DNA of 64,000 nt, taken from the NCBI RefSeq assembly GCF_918797505.1, contig NC_092797.1, positions 868,001-932,000 on the forward strand, given 5' to 3'. Both the position numbers and the translations under genes were made by a program. The DNA is from Bemisia tabaci (lineage: Eukaryota > Arthropoda > Insecta > Hemiptera > Aleyrodidae). The notes beneath the pieces are model-generated. The model did not search any database, was not told the DNA's origin, and was given only the letters and a program-made list of their open reading frames with translations. Positions 44,401-51,238 of this stretch are shown here, piece after piece; the stretch's first letter is position 1; each line of letters begins with the position of its first letter.

Positions 44401-47126
44401 TGCAAATTCCTTCAGCGCTTTCCAAAAAAGTTCTGTAATACAATAATTTACCATTATATTTACGTATAATTCTATATATTTTTCATCAGGATTGCAAGAT
44501 GAATCCGAATCCGTTGAAATGAGGGAAAAATTCACAAATGATATAAATTGGTGTGCAATTTTTGGTCCACCAATGGCCAGAGGGCCTTAATGACTAGAGT
44601 CTGGCCGCCAGGTAAAGACCCCGCGTGGACACAATGGGAACAATACACCGGTGAGCTCAGCGCTGACCCAGCGGCCCCTCGCCGGGATCCGACGTTGCAA
44701 TTCTCGGCTCTCTCGAAAATGCCCAAATTTTTACTCGGTCTAATTGGTTTGCACAGACTATAAGTATTTCATTATTGTTAGAATAACAGCATTATACTTC
44801 AAAAATAATTGAAAAATCGAGGTTAATTGCCCTGCGTTTAACCATAGAGTGCAATAGAGTCGCAATGTACTGGAGCGTAGATGAAGTCACTTTTTGAGAC
44901 TGTTTTGTCCAGGACTTCTGAGATTAGTCTGCGGCGATTAGCGGTACTGTATCCGCCGGGCCCGAGCTCTGGGGTCCGCTCAGAAAACACAGGTATAAAA
45001 TTTATCTCATTAAAACTGGGAGCTCTGTACATTTTTAATTTGTTATGATATTGGTCAATATAATTTGCCAAAATTCGCGAAAATAATTATTGATTTACAA
45101 TAAGAAATCCCAAAAACCACTCACAGTCCGCGATTCTCTCATAAGCCGCCGTGTTACAAAATGCCATCGGGTTCACACTTGGTTCACACTTTCCGGCGAA
45201 CAAGGGGCTCGAAAAGGCCTGTTCGCGGATTGACTTCATTGGCGCTCCAGTACATTGCAACTCTATTGTACTCTATGCGTTTAACAGAAAGCGACCGAGC
45301 CACATTAGCTATTGCCAATTTTAATTGGGCAGTTTAATTTTTTACAAGAAAACGTTTGTGCGGATCTTTTGTAAATGTTAGGAATTTGCTTCGTACTGTG
45401 GAGAAAATTCTCTGAAATTTGCACAAAAATCCACAAAACTGTTTGCATGTAAAAAATTAAATTAGCCAATTAAATTTGGCAATAGCTGATGTGGCTTGGT
45501 TCCTTTCTGTTTAACGCGGTCCAATTGAATCCGTACATTGACAAGCAACCTAGCTATGATATTTTGCTGATTTCATTTTTTTGTAGGAAAATGCTACCTT
45601 AAGTTGTTTCTGCAGGGTGATCCAAAAGTCCTGCACCTCCAACAGCAGGCATCACAAGAATACAGAAAGAGACTTAAAATTTTGTGAGTGCCCCTGGGTC
45701 AAGGAGATCCACTGATGGGAACCTCTGAAATTCTTGAGGGACTACCCTGAGAAGGGGCAAGAATCTTAGGGGTTACAGGGGTGGTGCTTTTCAAGACCCT
45801 GAACTGTAGAGTGAGCCAGGGCTATTGGTCCCTTATTTGCAAAACATAGTCGAACATTGTTGCAAACATTACAGCTCATCATAACTAGTGATTACTGTCT
45901 TCCTCATATTATAATAAAGCGACAAACCTGATATGCTACTGATCTCTTCTTGAGTAATTCCTTTTGTGAGGAGATTACGCGTGGCCAATGGCGTGTCATT
46001 AATCTCTAGCTCTGTGGCGAACAGATCATTTGGATTTTTTTGAATAATCATCTGAAAAGCAATTCAAAAAACATAAGTATATGGGATGATGTACGAACTT
46101 TTAAAATTAAGCTTCAGAAATAGGTACCTGAGATATTATTTTCAGCAGTTTTAAAGTCTTGCATGCAATGGACCACTAGACAAGGTACGAATTTAAGCGA
46201 TCTGATACATGTTTCTTAACCAGAATTTCACGTAGAAAACGATTCACGCAACGAATATTACTGAAACCAACTCCTAATGAAGATACCGACGTTTTTATTT
46301 CACATTGGTTACGAAGAATTTGAACTGCCCTCTCACAAGAAACTCAGAGCTCAACGTGAGTCAAATCGCCCACTACAACGGTTTCAGCAAGCTTCTCAAT
46401 CGAGCAATGTTCATTTCCCACCATGTGTTGTTCAAACTAAAAGCAATTTGCTATAGCTGAGCCAAAGCGTCAAGATTGAGGTTGCCAGATTTTTATATAG
46501 CAGAGACTGTCATAATAACATTCAGCGCGCGATGTGAATCACGTAGAGAATTGAGTTTTCATGAGCGGGTGGTTTGAATTCACGTATCAAGAATCGTTAA
46601 ATATCTTCGGAAGGAGTTCGGTAATTTTCGTTGTGCGCGTCGTATTCTACGTGAAATTTTAGTTACGAATCATGTATCAGAATGCAGAAATTCGTACCTT
46701 ATCTAGTGGTCCATTAGCTCAATGGCAAAGGGCCTTACGATGAGAGGTAATAATGATAATTTTTTCAAGGACTTTGGTGGCAGCTAAATCAACTTATCTG
46801 TAAATGCATTTATCAGCAAATGGCACATTTGTTATTTATAAAATGAGCCACAAATTAAAAATCTGAGCGTTGAGTTTTGGATACAACTTCTGCACTATAA
46901 TAAGACTAGCAGTGCAAGGTCGCCAAAATAAATTGTCTTTGATCATGGATAATCATTTACAAATAATTTAAAAAAAAAAAGGCTTGAAATGCCAAAGCAA
47001 GATTTTTGTACCTGATCAACTGCGTTGTTTCCTGGTTTTAAATTTGAGCCTTGAATAAAAGACGAGCCAATGCGAGCAGCAGCCTCAGTGGCTATCTCTT
47101 GATTACTTTTGGAGTGAAACATTTCT
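11115..47126 (-). CDS. KHDC4: KHDC4/BLOM7 orthologue, KH-domain splicing factor with long Q/P-rich C-terminal half
   Basis: In vertebrates KHDC4 (BLOM7) binds RNA, associates with the Prp19 complex and influences splice-site choice in the nucleus. Here 19 exons connect in frame across about 36 kb, giving about 1063 codons from the ATG at 47122 to TGA 11117-11115; human KHDC4 is about 614 aa. Seen directly: an N-terminal ATEAAARI helix (residues about 11-18); first KH region with [27 protein letters not shown] and STRGRYF, then [17 protein letters not shown] (about 50-121); second KH region with [20 protein letters not shown] and [13 protein letters not shown] (about 162-226); then Q/P-rich low complexity (about 270-800); the tail motif [10 protein letters not shown] and the terminal YPYWMNQQ, comparable to the human QLMPPP and MPFWMAP. 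The true N-terminus is uncertain: the exon at 47126 has an open frame upstream of its ATG, and a 30-nt candidate exon lies at 48410-48439. Introns are full of MITEs. Confidence 0.92.
11451..12955 (-). other. KHDC4 intron, left part
   Basis: Low-complexity CCATTTACCAATA-like repeats occur at about 11640-11710; otherwise AT-rich without exons. Confidence 0.5.
12956..13615. mobile_element. TA-flanked foldback element with about 300-bp arms
   Basis: TAGTCCATTTCA at the left and TGAAATGGACTA at the right are each flanked by TA (12954-12955, 13616-13617). The arms pair for about 300 bp each around a short centre near 13255-13305. There is no open reading frame of transposase type, so it is non-autonomous. 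Confidence 0.9.
13789..14043. mobile_element. MITE, family TGAAATTGATAGAC, copy 2 (full length)
   Basis: The ends CAGCAGGCTGATTGCTG and CAACAATCAACCTGCTG are inverted; the interior shares GGTTGAAA/TTTCAACC blocks with the other copies. No target duplication is evident. Confidence 0.85.
14129..14477. mobile_element. MITE built of GCGATTTTATCGC-like palindromes
   Basis: The ends TCCCAAGTAGCA and TGCTAATTGGGA are inverted. The interior consists of repeated short inverted motifs such as TCGATTTTATCGCGAT. It lies next to the KHDC4 exon at 14533. Confidence 0.75.
14533..14708 (-). CDS. KHDC4: KHDC4 exon, SDSDSGRG and polyproline
   Basis: It encodes [20 protein letters not shown] through [11 protein letters not shown], eight prolines and PLDGAYQQQ. 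The acidic SDSDSG parallels YAADSSDEEEE in human KHDC4. Confidence 0.92.
15141..15389. mobile_element. MITE, family AGGGTTGCCACAG, diverged copy
   Basis: It shares the internal blocks GAAGATATGCCAGATGGTTT and TTTTCCCTGA with the copies at 22033 and 30697, with diverged ends CAGGGCTACCACAGAG and GTAGCAACTCTG. Confidence 0.7.
15426..16235. mobile_element. Mariner-type element with transposase remnant
   Basis: Perfect ends GGTTGTCCCAAAAGTACTGC and its complement are flanked by TA on both sides (15424-15425, 16236-16237). Inverted arms of about 200 bp enclose a piece of transposase on the minus strand. The N-terminal and catalytic parts are missing, so it cannot move by itself. Confidence 0.93.
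15703..15969 (-). pseudogene. Mariner transposase C-terminal fragment
   Basis: The 88-codon open frame ends in TAA. Seen: [20 protein letters not shown], then the pattern [20 protein letters not shown], which resembles the end of mariner transposases (LRGRRFNSDEEV, W..RC....G.YFEK). The DDE/D catalytic domain is absent. Confidence 0.75.
16409..16450 (-). CDS. KHDC4: KHDC4 exon (42 nt)
   Basis: It encodes [15 protein letters not shown] across the two junctions, with donor GTAAGT. It resembles the DYPAKKMKTTEKG segment of human KHDC4. The length is a multiple of three. Confidence 0.85.
16451..21727 (-). other. KHDC4 introns with a diverged duplication
   Basis: Apart from the candidate 45-nt exon at 17150-17194, no exon is seen. 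Segments at about 17700-17865 and 18825-18972 are diverged direct copies of each other. The 18080-18330 stretch reads like a decayed N/Q/R-rich coding sequence with several stops. Confidence 0.45.
17150..17194 (-). CDS. KHDC4: Candidate KHDC4 cassette exon (45 nt)
   Basis: A strong acceptor (TTTTTTTACAG) and donor (GTGAGC) flank 45 nt that read [16 protein letters not shown] in the required phase (1 to 1). Inclusion or skipping both keep the frame, so it may be alternative. Confidence 0.65.
21728..21843 (-). CDS. KHDC4: KHDC4 exon with QLMPPPP motif
   Basis: It encodes [20 protein letters not shown] and [18 protein letters not shown] plus one base. EKQLMPPP matches DRQLMPPPAFP in human KHDC4. 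Phase fits the previous exon exactly. Confidence 0.9.
22033..22283. mobile_element. MITE, family AGGGTTGCCACAG, with 8-bp duplication
   Basis: The ends AGGGTTCCCGCAG and CTGTGGCAACCCT are flanked by GTAAATAC on both sides (22025-22032, 22284-22291). The 8-bp duplication suggests the hAT superfamily. Related copies lie at 15141 and 30697. Confidence 0.88.
22986..23240. mobile_element. TIR element, family ATGCTAAGGAAAAAC, copy 1
   Basis: The left side reads TGCCATGCTAAGGAAAAACG and GGCGTTGACAAATTTCC; the right side carries GGAAATTTGGCAAC and CGTTCTTCCTTGGCA, its inverted counterpart. It is similar to 26603-26840. Confidence 0.65.
24215..24739. mobile_element. TIR element, family AATGGACCACTAG, degraded copy
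   Basis: It starts AATGGACCACTGGGCAAGG and ends TTGTCTGGGGGTCCGTT, an imperfect inverted pair. It aligns along its length with 46167-46715 (shared TCACATGAAA/CTCACAAGAAA and GAGCCAAAG blocks). Confidence 0.8.
26603..26840. mobile_element. TIR element, family ATGCTAAGGAAAAAC, copy 2
   Basis: It begins CATGCTAAGGGAAAAACCCC and ends GGCAACGCCTGAAGGCTGAT, ACAGCGTTATCCCTTA. A third partial copy may lie at about 26925-26995. Confidence 0.65.
28056..28126 (-). CDS. KHDC4: KHDC4 exon, 24 codons
   Basis: It encodes [20 protein letters not shown] and QGI plus two bases of a Gly codon completed by the next exon. Acceptor TTTTCACAG, donor GTGAGT. Confidence 0.88.
28912..29490 (-). CDS. KHDC4: KHDC4 exon, 193 codons, Q-rich with KRSYDEYT end
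   Basis: This is the largest exon. It begins [14 protein letters not shown], passes through Q-rich sequence to LVQ-type segments such as [16 protein letters not shown] and [19 protein letters not shown], and ends [12 protein letters not shown] before [16 protein letters not shown] lines up with AQKRRFTEELP of human KHDC4. Confidence 0.93.
29790..30060. other. GC-rich patch in KHDC4 intron
   Basis: About 270 bp of strikingly GC-rich sequence (CCTGCCGGCCGGACC, CGGCACCGGCCCGGG) stands in AT-rich intron. Overlapping short open frames on the plus strand have no recognisable product. It could be a fragment of a foreign or transposon-derived sequence. Confidence 0.5.
30188..30493 (-). CDS. KHDC4: KHDC4 exon, 102 codons, Q-rich
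   Basis: It encodes [20 protein letters not shown] through [16 protein letters not shown] to LPHSMIQQQ. It has approximate repeats of Q-G-x-P-Q-Q-Q. Acceptor TACCCAG, donor GTTAAA (weaker). Confidence 0.88.
30602..30660. mobile_element. MITE fragment, family TGAAATTGATAGAC
   Basis: The stretch CAGCAGGTTGATTATTGAAA matches the left end of the full copy at 13789; the rest is missing. Confidence 0.7.
30697..31106. mobile_element. MITE, family AGGGTTGCCACAG, interrupted copy
   Basis: The left part (AGGGTTGCCACAGAATTTAG) and right part (AACGTCAAACCCATTCTATA) match the 22033 copy, with about 150 bp of unrelated sequence between them. Confidence 0.7.
31133..31372 (-). CDS. KHDC4: KHDC4 exon, 80 codons, P/Q-rich
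   Basis: It encodes [20 protein letters not shown] through [19 protein letters not shown] to ILQHQNQQ; acceptor TTTCAG, donor GTGGGT. The phase is 0. Confidence 0.9.
32133..32162 (-). CDS. KHDC4: Candidate KHDC4 microexon (30 nt)
   Basis: Between CCCAG and GTATTT is a 30-nt open segment reading [10 protein letters not shown], phase 0 at both ends. It resembles the end of the preceding exon (SSLPIQ) and sits before YVQTANGT. The polypyrimidine tract is weak, so this could be chance or an alternatively used exon. Confidence 0.5.
32796..32882 (-). CDS. KHDC4: KHDC4 exon, 29 codons
   Basis: It encodes [20 protein letters not shown] and AQQSSLPIQ, phase 0 at both ends; acceptor TTGTAG, donor GTATGC. 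Confidence 0.82.
32883..34244 (-). other. KHDC4 intron
   Basis: No exon is seen. A short inverted pair (CTGTTGACCTACCT at about 33704 and AGGTAGGTCAACAG at about 33826) spans 140 bp and may be a small degraded MITE. Confidence 0.5.
34245..34319 (-). CDS. KHDC4: KHDC4 exon, 25 codons
   Basis: It encodes [20 protein letters not shown] and SQPQQ, phase 0 at both ends, so skipping keeps frame. Acceptor TTTCAG and donor GTAATT. Confidence 0.85.
35512..36571. mobile_element. hAT-type non-autonomous element filled with tandem repeats
   Basis: Ends CAGGGGTGCACA and TGTGCACCCCTG are flanked by the perfect 8-bp duplication AAAATCAC (35504-35511, 36572-36579). The interior is largely tandem copies of a 34-bp palindromic unit. 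It splits a LINE ORF1, so it is younger than that copy. Confidence 0.95.
35880..36380. repeat. 34-bp palindromic tandem repeat inside the hAT element
   Basis: Units of about 34 bp follow the pattern ATTGTGGAAACCCTTCCACA-ATATTTTGGTAAAA. Each contains an inverted TTGTGGAA/TTCCACAA. About ten to twelve units are present, a few lengthened by a GGAAACGG or CGGCCATGTGAAA insert. Confidence 0.9.
37687..37967 (-). CDS. KHDC4: KHDC4 exon, P/V-rich linker
   Basis: It encodes [20 protein letters not shown] through [16 protein letters not shown] to GPMIPSQQ; the donor is GTCAGT. GC content and third-position bias are higher than in the introns around it, as expected for coding sequence. Confidence 0.9.
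38046..38292. mobile_element. MITE, family TGAAATTGATAGAC, copy 3
   Basis: It begins CTGCCTGCAGATTGATTTTG and ends CTATCAATTTCAAGAATCAA; the interior matches the 58121 copy (GGTTGAAACAGGC). Confidence 0.82.
38941..39071 (-). CDS. KHDC4: KHDC4 exon, last helix of KH2
   Basis: It completes the codon E and reads [20 protein letters not shown], then IQQELALHP and a P/Q-rich end. It corresponds to [21 protein letters not shown] in the human protein. Confidence 0.93.
39885..40081 (-). CDS. KHDC4: KHDC4 exon, core of KH2
   Basis: It encodes [20 protein letters not shown], then [20 protein letters not shown] and [11 protein letters not shown]. It is the strongest family match: human has [21 protein letters not shown] and KVFLRGKGSGCIEPASG. 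Confidence 0.97.
40236..40861. mobile_element. Foldback element with about 175-bp arms and TAG flanks
   Basis: The ends AATGGGCCTGTTGCATGC and the complement match, and pairing extends through GAAATTTGAAAAAGCGCG. Both sides carry TAG (40233-40235, 40862-40864). A 3-bp duplication and GGGCCTGTT ends would suit PIF/Harbinger, but this is not proven. Confidence 0.8.
41467..41662. repeat. Near-perfect hairpin, about 86-bp arms
   Basis: AATCACTAAATTCAAAAAGG at the left and its complement at the right pair with only a few mismatches over about 86 bp, around a loop of about 24 nt near 41553-41576. It lies in a KHDC4 intron. Whether it is a MITE or a hairpin-RNA source is open. Confidence 0.85.
42095..42210 (-). 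CDS. KHDC4: KHDC4 exon, end of KH1 and linker
   Basis: It encodes [20 protein letters not shown] and then [18 protein letters not shown]; the donor is GTATGA. The helix AMQKI aligns with AVNRIKEII at the end of KH1. It ends in phase 0. Confidence 0.92.
43041..43202. mobile_element. Small hAT MITE (162 bp)
   Basis: The ends CAGTGGCGTGGCGTG and CACGCCACGCCACTG are flanked by AATACCAA on both sides (43033-43040, 43203-43210). The whole element folds on itself around GGTGTTCGCTGCGAACAC. Confidence 0.93.
43417..43545 (-). CDS. KHDC4: KHDC4 exon, middle of KH1
   Basis: It encodes [18 protein letters not shown] and [17 protein letters not shown], matching human AAVSTRGRFMTTEEK and DRPLYLHVQGQTRELVD. 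The TRGR turn sits where the KH GXXG loop lies. Acceptor and donor (GTAAGT) are both good. Confidence 0.96.
44067..44760. mobile_element. TA-flanked foldback element, about 335-bp arms
   Basis: TAGTCTGTGCAAACCAATTA and its complement form the ends, flanked by TA. The arms are nearly identical up to AAGTTCTGTAATACAATAAT, with only about 28 bp between them near 44402-44429. The near identity indicates recent origin or gene conversion. No coding capacity. Confidence 0.93.
44829..45525. mobile_element. Palindromic element interrupted by a hAT insertion
   Basis: The halves GCGTTTAACAGAAAG...GAGCCACATTAGCTATTGCC and GGCAATAGCTGATGTGGC...TTTCTGTTTAACGCG are inverted. A related uninterrupted copy is at 52848-53104. 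The 44843-45277 element lies inside its left end. Confidence 0.8.
44843..45277. mobile_element. Nested hAT-type element
   Basis: The ends CATAGAGTGCAATAGAG and CTCTATTGTACTCTATG are flanked by CGTTTAAC on both sides (44835-44842, 45278-45285). A related element lies at 60860-61153. The 435-bp element has no transposase. Confidence 0.9.
45928..46051 (-). CDS. KHDC4: KHDC4 exon, start of KH1
   Basis: It starts [20 protein letters not shown] in phase 0 and ends [10 protein letters not shown] plus one base. [18 protein letters not shown] corresponds to VEINDVPLTCRNLLTRG of human KHDC4. Confidence 0.95.
46167..46715. mobile_element. TIR element, family AATGGACCACTAG, well-preserved copy
   Basis: AATGGACCACTAGACAAGGT and ACCTTATCTAGTGGTCCATT are inverted, and pairing continues through ACGAATTT. 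It is 549 bp without a useful frame. A degraded copy is at 24215-24739. Confidence 0.88.
47012..47126 (-). CDS. KHDC4: KHDC4 exon with first resolved ATG
   Basis: ATG at 47122 begins [20 protein letters not shown], ending AVDQ before GTACAA (phase 0). The EAAARI helix matches the alanine-rich segment preceding KH1 in KHDC4. The frame stays open through GAA upstream of the ATG, so it may be an internal exon. Confidence 0.82.
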
Positions 47127-47226
47127 CTGAAAAAAAAAAGTTCAAAATGTGCATTATAGTATTGAAAATGTATTGTTTGTTTATGCTTATTATCTGTTCT
47201 GATAAAATTTCTGCTTCAATCACTTA

Positions 47227-47393
47227 AAGCTTGCGCATCGTATGTTGAGACAAACGTCAATCTCCGATTAGTTCTGAATTCGCGCCACTCAACAGGTTAA
47301 TACATGTAGTCAGCAAAAGTCAAGTGGCACCGCTGGTCAATGGGGACGTAAACAATACTTTGATGTTTGTCTCAACATATGATGCGCGAGCTC
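47227..47393. mobile_element. Short MITE with AGCTTGCGCATCGTATGTTG ends
   Basis: The left GCGCATCGTATGTTGAGACA is inverted at the right as TGTCTCAACATATGATGCGC. It lies about 100 bp upstream of the KHDC4 exon at 47126. Confidence 0.8.
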
Positions 47394-49236
47394 TAGGTAA
47401 TGATGAACCTAAATTATCAAACACTAAGAATAAATCCAATAAACCTAAAAGTAACAAAACATTAAGATTGGCAATCCTTTAGAAGGGTTACGTAACTGGT
47501 TACCCTAACGGCATGATAAGATAGATACTCTTTTAAACTGTAATTATCAGAAATGCACAATTTTATTTGGTGTGCTCCAAATCAGAATATGATGAATGAA
47601 CAGTCCAGTCAATATAAAGGGTTTTGACGCATACCCATAAACATCATACGCTTTTAACAAATGCAGTGAATTTAACTTGCTTGACCATGTCCACTTCATT
47701 CATTGAGATACGAATAGAAAGTTTGAAACATTCTTTCCTAAAATGTCTGCAGCATTAGGTGCATCATTCATGCACTCAGTTCTAGGATCGTTTCTCCAAA
47801 CAGACCGATTTAGTAGATACTATAATAGATATCTCCATTAAATTGTGCGTCTTTTATAACACAGAACAAAACGATTGATATTAAAATGGTCAACTGAATA
47901 ACAGTGATAGTAACATTTCCGTGTTCAAAGCTACACCGGTAAATGCGCAGAAAACGCCTTAAAGACAAAACTCCCCTGGATAGGTGCTCTAACGGGTCAT
48001 ATTCACAACCAGGATTCTAGATTACACATCTGACTTAATTGTAATATTATACACGATTACAAGAATGAAGAAAGCAGACCCTGTATCTTCCATCGATATG
48101 GATGAACTTGTTCGGTGAAAACTCTGGACAAGGTCACATGACTAAAATTGCTAAATGGCTATGGATGTTGTTTCATCCTGAGAACCTGAGTAGGTTTGTT
48201 CTTCTCTCGTCTTTGGATCGTTCAAGTAATCTCGAAGCTTCCGAACCTTGGACTACTATTAATGCTGAAAGCTTTTCTCCAATTGCTCTTAATAAAGTAC
48301 GCTCATCGTGACTGATTAAGCATTCTTAGGCTAGGATTGGCAAAAAATAAAAGTAATAGAGCGCATGGTTGTCAATAATCGAAGATTCAATAAAGCAAAA
48401 ACCGATTACCTGTAACGATCATTTCTGGGGAGGAGTTTCCTTTATCAAAAAGGAGGATAAACACACAAGAAGCACATAATAAAAGTGGGAAATATAGAAA
48501 TCAACCATAATTTAAGTACAAATTCAGAACTGGCTTGTAGCTAAAGCTGTAGAAACTAAGAAAACCGAGTAATTGTGAACACTACGGACATGGTTTAAAC
48601 TCCCGAATAACCAGCAGTCAAGGATGAAACTTTATTGCTATATTATAAGAACGGAAAACTGAAAGAAACATTTCAGTCGAGTAAAAATGAAAATATGACG
48701 GCTCGAATTCTAATTTCACAAGGGTGAAAAGGAAAAACCTTAAAATTTCCAGTTCTCTGTACTGTACTTCTCTACTCTGGAAACATGGTAGCAGAGCTGG
48801 CGGCAGATTTAGTTATGGCGACCATTAAATACGTCACTTAACAAAAATAATGTGACGATTTTATGTTGCCAAGTTATGCAATAAAAATTATATTTTTTAA
48901 TTTTTAGTATGGTTTAAATAAAAAAGTTGATTATTTAGCACTATGTGGCAACAATAACGCACACCAAAGGCCAAAGGCTAAAGCAGAAGTTGCCTCTGAT
49001 AGGCTGACAGTTCCCGCCAAATTTCAAATCGGCCGATGGGTTTTTTCGTGGTGTATGTAGTGCAATGTGCAATGTAGTGTCAGGCCTTGCCTCCACGGGA
49101 CATTTTCATGGGATTTGTCGGTCAAATCGGTACTTGTCTGATCTAAAAGCGATTATTATTCTTCATTTTTGAAATGCGGGATTTCAGATCGAGGAAGAAA
49201 CTTAGGAGAAAGTCAAAATTCTAGGGAGGGAGGTTC
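47394..49236. other. Upstream side of KHDC4
   Basis: It holds the candidate 30-nt exon (48410-48439) and AT-rich sequence. The GC-richer stretch 48960-49080 might belong to a promoter, but I see no TATA or initiator I would defend. Confidence 0.4.
48410..48439 (-). CDS. KHDC4: Candidate 30-nt upstream exon of KHDC4
   Basis: A pyrimidine tract and AG precede 30 nt that end CAG before GTAATC. In the phase that fits the next exon it reads KLLPRNDRY and joins to REMFHSK. It lacks a start codon, so a further 5' exon would be needed. No homology supports it beyond the fitting phase and splice sites. Confidence 0.3.
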
Positions 49237-49578
49237 AAATAGGGTGTAACAAAAGTCCGTCCCACCCCTGCTAACTTCTGAACGAATTGAGCCAGGGAAA
49301 TGAAACTTTGGGAATGTTCCTATCTCAAAGGGGGCCATCTTTTGGTTGCGTCAAAAAGACTTTTTTTACTTCAAATAGCAACCCCTATCTTGTGATACTT
49401 TATTCGAAAGAGCATAAAAAACTAAGAATTTTGGCGCAAACCGCAGATCAATATCTTAACTTTTGACCGAGTTAGAACTGAAAATAGTATCACATGCCCC
49501 CCCCCCCTCCCCAGAAATAAAAATTTTCCAGATGTTTTGAATGCAAAACTTCGCAAGTATTTTGTGCTGAAAGTAGGG

Positions 49579-49613
<35 letters not shown>

Positions 49614-51238
49614 ATAATTATTCCTCAAAAATTGATGGAAAAATTATTTATGGAAGCTTCAAAATGCGTCCGATTAGTCGTATAAATTCTAAAATTTCTG
49701 GGGGATGCCCCTCGGATCCTCCCCCTCCGTTCTGGGGGCCCGGTACATAAAACTGGTACCAGGGCTCGAGATGGGATGTGGCGAGCCTGCATGAAGGCTA
49801 TTTCCATTCAAGTCTTCCGTCACATTCTTACGGCGCAATGATACAACTATTTGAACTCTCCGGAATGCGTGAGGTATCACGCCGCATTTGAAGGCGTTTT
49901 CAAAACAGCCAAGTTCCGATACCCAGATTATCGTTTTGCATAGTTCATATTCTTTTGTTTCCATTTCTAACCACTTATTTAATTATAATCCTCCTATAAA
50001 AACCACCCATTTGCTAAATACAATTCTAGCTGAAGCGCACTTTAAGCGCATTCATGACTGCAAAAATCTTAACGGAAATCGAAAAGGCCAGCGTGCATGA
50101 AGGCTATTTCAATTGTAATCTTCCGTCACATTTCTAAGGCGCAATGATACAACTATTTGAACTCTCCGGAATGTGTTAGGTATCACGCCGCATTTGAAGG
50201 CGTTTTAAAATCAGCCAAGTTCCGATACTTGGATTATCGTTTTGCATAGTTCATAGTATTTTGTTTTCATTACTAACCACTTGTTTATTTTTAATCCTCG
50301 TAGAAAAATCACCCATTTGTAAATACAATTCTAGCTGAAGCGCACTTCAGCTATGCATTCACCACTGCAAAAATGTTAACGGAAATCGACAAGCCCAGCG
50401 TGCATGAAGGCAGGCCCGCCACAAAGGGGGGATACTGGGTCCCTGGTACCCGTGAAAAACCCCTACGAATTCACATGCAACCCTTGTTTCGTAAGAAAAA
50501 GTGAAAAAGTTACCCTAAAAATTTCGCAAAAGGTGAATAGATTTTCAAAAACACGCTAGGACACTGAAGAATTCTTCTTAAATTTTCAAAGAAGTATACT
50601 TCTTTGAAAATTTCTATCTACTTTCAAGATTTTCAGTACAGAGTGATATTTTTAGTAACTGCGTTTCATTTTTTTCCGTCGTCATCGTCAGATGCTAAGA
50701 GTCTCCAGTCTGGGCATCTTCGACTTCAATGGCTCATGGCTCAACTCCCTTGCCATAGGCAAACGAAGGGGGAGTCCAGGGGGGCCTGGCCCTCTTAGAA
50801 CTGAAAATAGTATCACATGCCCCCCCCAAAAAAAAAAAAAAAATTTGCAGATGTTTTGAATGCAACAATTCGCAAGTATTTTGTGCTGAAAGTAGAAAAA
50901 AAAACATAATTATTCCGCATAAATCGATGGAAAATTATTTATGGAAGCTTCAAAATGCGTCCGATTAGTCGTATAAATTCTAAAATTTCTCGGGGGATGC
51001 CCCTCGGAACCCCCCCCCCCCCCTCTGACCTGGGGGCCCGGACCTTAAAACTGGTACCAGGGCCTGGGATGGGATGTGGCGGGCCTGTAGGGGTTGCTAT
51101 TTGAAAAAAAAGTCAAATTTTTGACGCAACCAAAAGATGGCCCCCTTTGAGAAAGGAACATTCCCAAAGTTTCATTTCCCTAGCTCAATTCGTTCAAAAG
51201 TTAGCAGGGGTGGGACGGACTTTTGTTACATCCTGTAG
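49237..51238. mobile_element. Two-kilobase composite element with 150-bp inverted ends
   Basis: AGGGTGTAACAAAAGTCCGT at the left is inverted at the right (ACGGACTTTTGTTACATCCT); about 150 bp pair, including the block GGGGGCCATCTTTTGGTTGC. Inside, 49473-49790 is repeated in direct orientation at 50789-51090, and about 310-bp tandem units lie between. There is no transposase frame. Confidence 0.8.
49785..50402. repeat. Tandem repeat, about 310 bp period, two copies
   Basis: GCATGAAGGCTATTTC at about 49791 recurs at about 50096, followed by the shared block GGCGCAATGATACAACTATT; a third start (GCGTGCATGAAGGC) at about 50399 is cut off. Confidence 0.88.

Noticed and set aside
45617..45642. GGGTGATCCAAAAGTCCTGC as a transposon end
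   Set aside because: It resembles a mariner-type end, but I found no partner end or duplication nearby.
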